Assembly: GCF_003014595.1 (NCBI RefSeq) | Contig: NZ_PYGK01000008.1 | Span: forward strand, 62,001-126,000 | Direction of reading: 5' to 3' | DNA: 64,000 bases | Source: Chitinophaga ginsengisoli | GTDB taxonomy: Bacteria; Bacteroidota; Bacteroidia; Chitinophagales; Chitinophagaceae | Part shown: in pieces, positions 44,026 through 52,400 of the stretch | Numbering within the stretch: position 1 is the stretch's first letter | Layout: each line of letters starts with the position of its first letter | The notes under the pieces: model-generated | The model's database searches: none | The model's input: the letters and a program-made list of their open reading frames with translations, nothing else | Told to the model about the DNA's origin: nothing | Program-made: the position numbers and the translations under genes

Positions 44026-45093
44026 ATGCGTAGACTCCTATTATTAATTTTCCTTTTCCCATATTTAGCTTTTGGTCAACTATCCAATACTATAAATGTC
44101 AACGCTATTTATCCTGATAGCGACTGGCAATTCACAAATGATGCATCCAAAGAAGGATGGAACAAAGACAACCTTAACAGCCTTAAGCGTTTTATCATAG
44201 ACAGCACCCATGCCACGGGTATGGTGGTCATACAATCCGGAAAAATCTTATTTGATTATGGTGATACAAAAGAGACCAGCTATTTGGCATCCTGCAGGAA
44301 AAGTCTGCTGTCCATGCTGTATGGCCCTTTTGTGGCAAATAAGAAAATAGATCTTTCAGCCACCATGGAGCAGTTACACATTGATGATGTTGGTGGTTTA
44401 TTGCCGATAGAAAAGAAGGCTACTATCAAAGATTTACTCACTGCACGCTCAGGTGTTTATCATCCGGCAAGTAATGAGGGAGATGCCTCTGCCATGGCTC
44501 CCAAAAGAGGTAGCGTTGAACCGGGAAGTTTCTGGTTATACAACAATTGGGATTTCAATGCTGCCGGTTACATCCTGGAACAACAGACGGGGCGAACTAT
44601 TTATCAGCTGATCGATTCAATACTTGCCAGACCATTGCAAATGCAGGACTGGAATATAAAAGAGCAACGCAAAACCGGTGACACAACAAGGTCAAAATTC
44701 CTTGCTTATCATATGTGGTTTTCAACAAGAGATATGGCAAGAATAGGCTATTTAATGCTCAGGAACGGAAAGTGGAAAGGCCAGCAGGTAATTCCCGCTG
44801 ATTGGGTTAAATTAACTACTTCCGCAATCACATCTTACCAAAAGGCTGTTGAAGCAAAAACAGCCTATTTTCATTTTGGATATGGTTATTTATGGTGGAT
44901 CTGGGATACGCCTTATAATCAGGGTTTCTATGAAGGGGCTTATTCTGCGACGGGCGCGTATGGGCAATTTATAACTGTTTTGCCTAAGCTTGATGTGGTA
45001 GTAGCTTTTAAAACAAAATATGACTACGGCAGACAAACGCCCACTGATGTGTATTTAAATATTCTGGACAAACTAATTGCAGCAAAAAAGTAA
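44026..45093 (+). CDS. Exported serine hydrolase (beta-lactamase/class C-like)
   Basis: 355 residues with a signal peptide (MRRLLLLIFLFPYLAFGQ). The S-x-x-K catalytic motif is Ser89-Cys-Arg-Lys92 (ASCRKS) and the Y-x-N motif is Tyr172-Asn-Asn174 (WLYNNWDFN); a GQFITVLPKLDVVVAF segment at the end is typical for the family. Members act as esterases, D-aminopeptidases or beta-lactamases; the family alone does not prove antibiotic hydrolysis. The metallo-hydrolase gene follows 82 bp downstream. Confidence 0.9.
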   Translation: MRRLLLLIFLFPYLAFGQLSNTINVNAIYPDSDWQFTNDASKEGWNKDNLNSLKRFIIDSTHATGMVVIQSGKILFDYGDTKETSYLASCRKSLLSMLYGPFVANKKIDLSATMEQLHIDDVGGLLPIEKKATIKDLLTARSGVYHPASNEGDASAMAPKRGSVEPGSFWLYNNWDFNAAGYILEQQTGRTIYQLIDSILARPLQMQDWNIKEQRKTGDTTRSKFLAYHMWFSTRDMARIGYLMLRNGKWKGQQVIPADWVKLTTSAITSYQKAVEAKTAYFHFGYGYLWWIWDTPYNQGFYEGAYSATGAYGQFITVLPKLDVVVAFKTKYDYGRQTPTDVYLNILDKLIAAKK

Positions 45094-45175
45094 CCCTGGT
45101 GCAGATCAGGCATTCTGTCAAAAATATTTTCACTCTCTTAAAATATCCATCCTCCTCATTCGTCATTAAATACAT

Positions 45176-46297
45176 ATGAAGAAATTATTCAGGATAACTA
45201 TCAAATGCCTGAAAATAGCACTTGCTGTACTAGTGCTATTGATAATCACAGTGTTAATATATATGAGACATCCACTATTCGGAAAAAAACCTTCGGGAAA
45301 GAGACTAGAATTGATCAGACAGTCGCCTCACTATAAAGACGGGCAGTTCCAGAACATTCACAATACGCCGCAACTGTCAGAAGGATACAGTATGGGAGGC
45401 GTTTTATACGATTTCATGTTCAAGAAACGTTTGCGTTTACGCCCGATAGATTCATTACCCTCTGTAAAAACTAATCTGCTGGCACTTGCGCCAGAACAGG
45501 ATGTGCTGGTCTGGTTCGGCCACTCCTCTTATTTTATACAGACAGGCGGAAAGCGCTTCCTCACAGATCCCGTGTTTTCCGGCAGCGCCTCACCACTGCC
45601 CGGAGGGACTAAGGCATTTAAAGGTGCCGATATTTACACGGTGGACGAATTCCCGGCAATAGATTACCTGTTCATATCACATGACCATTATGATCACCTG
45701 GACTATAAGACCATGCTGGCACTAAAGGGAAAGGTTGGCAAAGTGATCTGTGGGCTCGGTGTAGGAGAACACCTGGAAAGATGGGGTTATGCACCGGACC
45801 AGATCATAGAGACGGATTGGTGGCAGGATGTAGAGTTGGGAGGAGGATTCGTCGTACATACAGCCCCTACCCGTCATTTTTCAGGCAGGACCTTTTCCCG
45901 GAATAACACACTATGGCAGTCTTATGTATTGCAAACGCCGGCCATGAAGATCTATATAGGAGGTGATAGTGGTTATGATACCCACTTTGCTGAAATAGGA
46001 AAGAAATTCGGTCCGATAGATTTTGCCATTCTTGAAAATGGCCAGTATGACCTTGCCTGGAGGTATATTCATATGCAGCCGGAAGAGGTGTTACAGGCGG
46101 CAAAAGATCTGAAGGCAAAAAGACTGCTGCCGGTGCATTCTTCCAAATTCACACTGGGCAACCATCCCTGGGATGAGCCTTTACAAAGATTAAAGGCCAT
46201 TGCAGACATGCCGCTGGCGACGCCTATGATAGGTCAGCTGGTGGATCTGCGTAATGATAAGCAGGTATTTAAGGAATGGTGGAAAGGCGTGAATTAA
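45176..46297 (+). CDS. Membrane-anchored metallo-beta-lactamase-fold hydrolase (NAPE-PLD/UlaG-like)
   Basis: 373 residues. One N-terminal membrane helix (CLKIALAVLVLLIITVLIYM), then a metallo-beta-lactamase domain with the metal-binding HDHYDH motif at residues 169-174, TAPTRHFSGRTF, IYIGGDSGYD and LPVHSSKF. The spread of these motifs matches N-acyl-phosphatidylethanolamine phospholipase D and UlaG-type proteins. The substrate may be a lipid or phosphoester. A hairpin terminator follows at 46324-46355. Confidence 0.9.
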   Translation: MKKLFRITIKCLKIALAVLVLLIITVLIYMRHPLFGKKPSGKRLELIRQSPHYKDGQFQNIHNTPQLSEGYSMGGVLYDFMFKKRLRLRPIDSLPSVKTNLLALAPEQDVLVWFGHSSYFIQTGGKRFLTDPVFSGSASPLPGGTKAFKGADIYTVDEFPAIDYLFISHDHYDHLDYKTMLALKGKVGKVICGLGVGEHLERWGYAPDQIIETDWWQDVELGGGFVVHTAPTRHFSGRTFSRNNTLWQSYVLQTPAMKIYIGGDSGYDTHFAEIGKKFGPIDFAILENGQYDLAWRYIHMQPEEVLQAAKDLKAKRLLPVHSSKFTLGNHPWDEPLQRLKAIADMPLATPMIGQLVDLRNDKQVFKEWWKGVN

Positions 46298-46323
46298 GAT
46301 TTGCCGTTAAGTAAAAATACCAG

Positions 46324-46355
46324 GAAGGTGCCTCAACTACTTTGAAGGCACCTTC
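46324..46355 (+). terminator. Hairpin terminator
   Basis: GAAGGTGCC (46324-46332) pairs with GGCACCTTC (46347-46355); inner bases can extend the stem. TTCTTTT follows. Confidence 0.75.
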
Positions 46356-46412
46356 TTCTTTTAGCAAGATCTTGTAATGGATGATTAAATTCTGTTCAAT
46401 AAGGGCAAAAAA

Positions 46413-46428
46413 TACAAACTAGTTGGTA
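46413..46428. promoter_or_regulatory. Imperfect palindrome, copy 4 of the dispersed motif
   Basis: TACAAACTAGTTGGTA, identical to copy 3 at 18441. It lies 169 bp before the phosphatase gene (start 46598) and 115 bp after the metallo-hydrolase. The 300-bp spacer around it (46298-46597) otherwise holds only the terminator and a 10-codon frame starting near 46500 that looks like a chance. Confidence 0.5.
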
Positions 46429-46597
46429 TTGTTTTATGCATTGGAAAACCTTATTTTTAGTTACCACGTAGTATATACGATCAGTTTAATATAAAAATCA
46501 TGAAAGAATTATTTTCCCTTAGTGCCGCTTAACAGTGCCATAAGCCCCACTAAGTTCCCCAATTGCCCCGGAAAGTTTAAAGTACTACCATAGCATT

Positions 46598-48229
46598 ATG
46601 AAGTCTTTGCGTCCACTACTTGTCACGCTGTTTGCAGGAATCTCAATATCCTCCGCTCAATCCCTGAAACCCAGATTAATTGTTGGTCTTGTGGTAGATC
46701 AGATGCGGTGGGAATATCTTTATAAATTCAACAGCCGTTTTGGGCCTGACGGCTTCAAAAGGTTAATGGACAGTGGTTTCAATTGCAACAATACCCACCT
46801 GAATTTCTATCCATCTCATGACGGGCCCGGTTATGCATCTATCTTCACAGGAACAGTTCCTTCTATACATGGCATTCCGGCGAATAGTTGGTACGACAAA
46901 AATATCCGCAGCGAGGTTTATTGCGTTGAAGATGAAACTGTTCGTAATATTGGCAGCGATCGTTTTGCCGGTTCCTCTCCACGCAGGCTAGAGGTAAATA
47001 CTATAGGGGACGAGCTACGACTATTCACCAACCATCAAAGCAAGGTATTCGCTATTTCCCTGATGGATCGCGCAGCCGTTTTATCGGCAGGACACTCAGG
47101 TAATGCATATTGGCTCGACGGTGGGTCAGGCAACTTTATATCCAGCACATTTTACCTGGCGCGACTTCCTTCATGGGTAGAAGCCTTCAACAGTCGTCAG
47201 TATGTCGATTCAATATGCAAAGCCGGCTGGGACCTGTTATACCCAAGGAGTACATACATCTATAGCAATGATGGCGGTTCTTTATATAAAGGAACTCCTT
47301 TCGGCAAGACCGCTCTTTCATTTCCCTATGACCTGAGTTCGTTTGCCAGCGTTAGAAGAAATGTATTTAGTTATACGCCCTTCGGTAATACCATTCTGAT
47401 AGACTTCGCTACAAAACTGATCAGCAATGAAAAGCTCGGATCTGGTGACACCCCGGATCTGCTTACCATCGCATTTTCTTCAACTGACTATATCGGTCAT
47501 GCGTTTAATCCCAATAGCATCGAACTGGAAGATACCTACCTGCGCCTCGATAAAGAAATCGGCTCCTTTCTCCGCCACCTCGATGAGCTATATGGAAAAG
47601 ATGGATACCTGGTATTTCTAACCTCTGACCATGGGGTTGCCAACAATTTCGGCTACCTGAAGGATATGAATATTAATAGTGGAGAAGTAAAGATGAATGA
47701 AATCATCCTCAACACCGAAAAGTATCTTAAATCCACATTCGGTGACCTGAACTGGATCCGGACATTCAATTATCCCATGATACATCTGAATGACAGCTCT
47801 ATTATCACCACAGGAATAGATAGAAAAGCAATCACCGAACAGATCAAGAAAAATATTGAACAGTATGATGGTGTACTGAAAGTACTTGATCTGACAAGTA
47901 TCTCTGACGAACTTCTCGAAGCCAGTCTGAAGACTAAAACAATAAATGGCATCTTCAGCAAATTATCCGGAGACATGATTATAATACTAAAGCCAAACTA
48001 TTATGAAACGTTCTCCAGAACTGGTACCACCCATGGTTCTCTTTTCTCCTATGACACTCATATTCCGCTCCTATGGTATGGCTGTGGTATAAAATCACAG
48101 AAAGATTATTCAGAGATCAACATTACAGATATAGCGCCAACCATATCGGCAATTTTAAATATTCCTGAGCCCAATGGCTCAACCGGACATATTATCAAAG
48201 ATTTATTGATCAATATAAATAAAAAATAA
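46598..48229 (+). CDS. PafA-type alkaline phosphatase family protein with altered nucleophile
   Basis: 543 residues with a signal peptide. The fold and metal ligands of the type I phosphodiesterase/PafA family are present: Asp34 in VVDQMRWEYLY, STDYIGHAF (Asp and His), TSDHGV (Asp-His) and GTTHGSLFSYDTHIPLLWYG (His). In PafA the nucleophile is a threonine in a PTxTAxGH context; the matching stretch here is YPSHDGPGY with Asp75 at that place and Tyr in place of the following His. The protein may thus be inactive as a phosphatase or have a changed specificity. It is followed 1 bp later by a small membrane protein gene, suggesting a unit. Confidence 0.85.
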   Translation: MKSLRPLLVTLFAGISISSAQSLKPRLIVGLVVDQMRWEYLYKFNSRFGPDGFKRLMDSGFNCNNTHLNFYPSHDGPGYASIFTGTVPSIHGIPANSWYDKNIRSEVYCVEDETVRNIGSDRFAGSSPRRLEVNTIGDELRLFTNHQSKVFAISLMDRAAVLSAGHSGNAYWLDGGSGNFISSTFYLARLPSWVEAFNSRQYVDSICKAGWDLLYPRSTYIYSNDGGSLYKGTPFGKTALSFPYDLSSFASVRRNVFSYTPFGNTILIDFATKLISNEKLGSGDTPDLLTIAFSSTDYIGHAFNPNSIELEDTYLRLDKEIGSFLRHLDELYGKDGYLVFLTSDHGVANNFGYLKDMNINSGEVKMNEIILNTEKYLKSTFGDLNWIRTFNYPMIHLNDSSIITTGIDRKAITEQIKKNIEQYDGVLKVLDLTSISDELLEASLKTKTINGIFSKLSGDMIIILKPNYYETFSRTGTTHGSLFSYDTHIPLLWYGCGIKSQKDYSEINITDIAPTISAILNIPEPNGSTGHIIKDLLININKK

Positions 48230-48230
48230 A

Positions 48231-48683
48231 ATGGCAGAATCTTCAAGATGGACCAAACTGGCACCCTGGTATATTACGATAGTATCTACATTCGCATTGG
48301 TGCTTGTTTCATATTACTTATACGTAAACATAGAATGGTTCAAAAAATCGGCTGTTGAAGATAAGGAGTTAATGAAAGATCCCAATTACCTGATCTTTAT
48401 TTATAGCAGCCATCTCAGTATGTTAAAAAGATCATTGGGGATTATCACCGGGATAGCGATCACTTTCATAGGCCTGGCAGTTTCCTTTCACGCATTAGAA
48501 AAAACAACAGAAGTAGATCTGACAGGTTTTGCAAAGCTCACCACCTTTTCTCCCGGTCTCTTCGCTATTCTTTTTGGTTGTTACCTGATATCACAATCTA
48601 TTGATAGCAAAGACTCCATCGAATTTGCCAAACCGCAAACAGAAGGCGCTCATAACACACAAACTTCTGAATCTGGCAAATAG
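48231..48683 (+). CDS. Two-helix membrane protein
   Basis: 150 residues beginning 1 bp after the phosphatase stop. Two helices are visible: WYITIVSTFALVLVSYYLYV (about residues 14-33) and a second pair around ITGIAITFIGLAVSF and SPGLFAILFGCYLISQSI, giving three hydrophobic stretches. The C-terminus is charged and polar (KPQTEGAHNTQTSESGK). No family recognised. The tight spacing suggests it is translated together with the phosphatase-like protein and may anchor or regulate it. Confidence 0.65.
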   Translation: MAESSRWTKLAPWYITIVSTFALVLVSYYLYVNIEWFKKSAVEDKELMKDPNYLIFIYSSHLSMLKRSLGIITGIAITFIGLAVSFHALEKTTEVDLTGFAKLTTFSPGLFAILFGCYLISQSIDSKDSIEFAKPQTEGAHNTQTSESGK

Positions 48684-48714
48684 CACTTTTGAGTACTAGA
48701 TAAACTGACGTATC

Positions 48715-49080
48715 ATGAAAAGAGTTCTCTTATTTATAATGTTCTTTGTATTGAAGGGTAGCTGTGTTTTTGCGCAAATCCCCTGTTCTGATATAAATCC
48801 TAATGATGTTAATGCTGCCTGTAAGACATTAAAAGAATTAATGGACTGCAGTATAAAGAACAAGATGGATAGAAAGGCACTGATCGTATATTTGACGTAT
48901 ACACACATTAATGAAAAGTACTCTCCTCCTCCGGCCGTAAAACAATACTTTGCCAATTTATCGGAACCGTATATTCAACGGCTCTCAAAGCTCAACATTT
49001 CGATGTATCAAAATAATCAGCCTCCGGCATCGGGTGCGCCAAGAAGTCCAATGCCTAGTATTGTAAGATCAGAAAACTAG
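48715..49080 (+). CDS. Small secreted protein
   Basis: 121 residues with a signal peptide (LFIMFFVLKGSCVFA, cut near QIPCSD). The mature part has three cysteines (PCSDIN, AACKTL, MDCSI), helical segments and a proline-rich tail (QPPASGAPRSPMPS). No family recognised. It is 31 bp after the membrane protein gene and may belong to the same unit. Confidence 0.6.
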   Translation: MKRVLLFIMFFVLKGSCVFAQIPCSDINPNDVNAACKTLKELMDCSIKNKMDRKALIVYLTYTHINEKYSPPPAVKQYFANLSEPYIQRLSKLNISMYQNNQPPASGAPRSPMPSIVRSEN

Positions 49081-49443
49081 CTGGTAAGGATGAAGGAGAG
49101 CAGTACTACAACCTGCTCCCAGCCCAATCCCCAATTGATGCAATATATCCACGAAGCCCACACAAGAAAAATCGCTGTGGCTGCTATCAGGCACATTAAT
49201 CACATACACAGAAGCAATATTTCACTCATTTTTCTAAGTAGGTAAAAAATATTTTCACCTGCATATGCTGCGATTAAATAGAATATGATAATAACATTAT
49301 CTCTTGTATACACGCAATCAACTAACTATTCTTCCAGCATGCTCTACCGTTAGAACACCCTCACAACTCACTAATAATGTAACACTTGCATGGTACAATC
49401 ATTGACATAGAAATTATTTATTTTCATATCCGAACCATATGCT
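49081..49443. other. 363-bp spacer before the giant PKD gene
   Basis: Two overlapping frames of about 50 codons on opposite strands near 49088-49245 look equally good or bad, so neither is called. The rest is AT-rich, with the promoter of the PKD gene expected close to 49400; TATTTTCA at 49418-49425 resembles a -7 element. Confidence 0.4.
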
Positions 49444-52400
49444 ATGCCCCTTAAAACCGAAACAACTTTAGGCAATGTCCTCACATTGGCTATGCTCTGT
49501 AGCATGCTCTTACTGAGTAGTGTTACTTATGCACAATTAAAGGCAGATTTCACGCCAGCGAAGACCAGTGATTGCGAAAGTCTGATTACGCAATTTATTG
49601 ATAAGTCTACAGGGGCGCCCGTTTCCTGGCGGTGGGATCTGGGTAACGGCTATATTTCTACAGAGCAAAGTCCCAGTGCAGCATATACGGCTCCGGGCAC
49701 TTATAACGTAACGCTGACCGTCAAAGATGCTGCTGGAAGTACCGGTACCATCACAAAAACGGTTACCGTATGGGCAAAGCCTGAACCGGATTTTACTGCC
49801 AGCCCTGCCAGCGGTTGTATGCCTCTTGCGGTTACTTTCAAGAATAAATCAAATCCCGTAAGCGGTACCATCACGGCCTACAGCTGGGATTTCGGAGATG
49901 GGGTTATCAGCACGGGTAGCAACCCCGTGCATACGTATAATGACGTATTATCACCCACGGTTACCCTTACCGTTACTAATAGCAACGGGTGTACGGCATC
50001 AAAACAGATCAGTAAGCTAGTAGAAGTGGCAGGAGCGCTGAAGCCCAATTTTACTGTGTCTGATAAGTTCTTATGTAACGCCCCTTCAGCACTAACCGTC
50101 AATAATACCACCACTGGCCCGGGTAATCTGTCCTATCAATGGGATTTTGGTGACGGCAGCACTGCTACAGATGCGAATCCCGGTCCGCATAGTTATGCCA
50201 GTAAAGGCGTCTACAAGATCAAGCTCACGGTTACCAGCGACAAAGGATGTACTAATACCAAAACATCCGAAGATATCAATGTCGCTACTTTCAAATCAGA
50301 TTTCCAGCTACCGGCCAATGTCTGTGAGAACAGCTCCGCTACCATCACCCCGCTCAACACGCCGCAGGCCGACAGAATTACCTGGAGTGTTGATAAAGGC
50401 ACCATCACCACAGATGGGATTACGGCTACTTACCGGCCTGCAGGTACAGGCACGGTAAAAGTGACCATGATAGCCGAATATGGCAAATGCCAGGAAACAG
50501 TGACCAAAGATCTTATAGTGATAGCGGCACCACAGGCCGACTTCACCAGTGATATAAAACCGATATGCGATGCGCCCGTTACCGTGAAACTGATAAACAA
50601 CTCGCAAGGCGCTAACAACTGGAGCTGGGATTTTGGCAATGGACAATCATCTACTCAACAAAACCCCACCGTTACCTACAGCAGCCTGGGAACCTTCAGT
50701 ATAAAACTCACCGCCACCAGTACAGCTAGTTGCTCCAGCATAGTAACACATGATGTTAAGCTGGAAAAAACGCGGGTCGACATCAACGCGAACATACCCG
50801 AAGGCTGTGTAGGGATCACTACCAGATTCACCAGCTACATCACACCAGGTGATTCGGTGGTGAGTTATGAATGGGATTTCGGCGACGGCAGTCCAAAATC
50901 TACAGAGCCTGTTCCGTCACATACGTACAACAAAGACGGCACATACCCTGTAACGCTTAATTATACAACGAAGAATGGCTGTAAGGGAAGAGTAGCGCTC
51001 GAATCATCTAATGCTATCCGCGTTTATAAGCAGCCTAAACCCGATTTCTCCTCTCCGGAAGCACCTCAGATCTGTGGCAATAACACGGCACATTTTGAGG
51101 CTACGACAGATGTGGGTAACAAATGGACATGGGATTTCGGGGATAGCTCCGGAGATGCAGGCAGTAACAAAAATACCACGCACAGCTATAAGAAGCCAGG
51201 CACTTACACAATATCGCTGACCGTTTCAAATTATACCTGTGCCAGCGAAAAGGTTACAAAGATAGGCTATATCACAGCAGTGAATCCTTTCCCGCGCTTT
51301 AGCCTGCAGCCCATCGACTGTAATAACAGAACGGAGATGCATTTTAAAGATAACTCGACCGGCACTATTACCAGCTGGACATGGAACTGGGGCGATGGAA
51401 AGGAAGACGCCTACACGACCAAAACAAGCATTGTCAAACATAAATACGATAAAACAGGTACATATAAAGTGAAGCTGACTGTCGCAGATGGGTCATGTAC
51501 GAGTTCAGACTCTTTGAACATCAACGTGTATGCCCCCTCGCCTATTACCGTCACCACAGATAAAACATCGCTGTGTGGCAGTGATACACTTAACGCCAAC
51601 GTGACAGCCATCAACAAAGATATCTATGGCTTAAATGTCTGGTCCTATTCGTGGACGTCCTCAGACAGCACGCCTGCCCAGGGGAGCAGCAACGATTATC
51701 AGCACGCCATTTTCAATAACCTGCGACCTGGTGCAGATACCATCCGCTTTGTGGCGTATAATCTGCAGGGATGCCCAGATACCAGCAATAAGATCGTTGT
51801 GAACGTACATGGACCAGTGGCTAAATTCCTTATTCCTGCTACTCCTGAATGCCGGGGTACGGAGCTTACATTTACTGACAAGACGAATACTTCCAAAAGC
51901 AAGCCTATCACAACATGGTCATGGAATTTCGGAGATACCAGCGCTGCGCAAGTATTTACATCACCTCCTTTCAAACACACATACAACAAGTCGGGGTATT
52001 ACTATCCAAAGCTGACCGTTACAGATCAGGATGGCTGTACCAGTACGGCCTCCGGCCCCAGGGTGCAGGTGAATGGTCCTAACGCAGACTTTACACCGAG
52101 TGCAACGCTGATACCGCCAGGCAGTACGGTACAATTCTATAATTATACGACTGAAACCGGTGGTACGCCTACCTATCGTTGGGACTTTGGAGATAAGACG
52201 ACCTCCGCAGAAAAGAGCCCTGATAAAAACTATCCGAATAAAGGTGTATATATGGTGAAGCTGCTCGTAAAAGACAATAATGGCTGTTCAGACAGCGCCC
52301 AAAAGGAGATCAAGGTATCCACCGTTAGCGCCAGCTTTACTTTTACGACCTCCTTCGTGAATAATAGTGAATGTCCACCGGTAATTGCCCGGTTCACCAA

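Noticed and set aside
44026..46297. Reading the serine hydrolase and the metallo-hydrolase as antibiotic resistance genes
   Set aside because: Both families are mostly housekeeping or lipid enzymes; no motif specific to drug-hydrolysing enzymes is seen.
49088..49245. Small frames on both strands before the giant PKD gene
   Set aside because: Both are about 50 codons, equally open, with no start-site or domain support.
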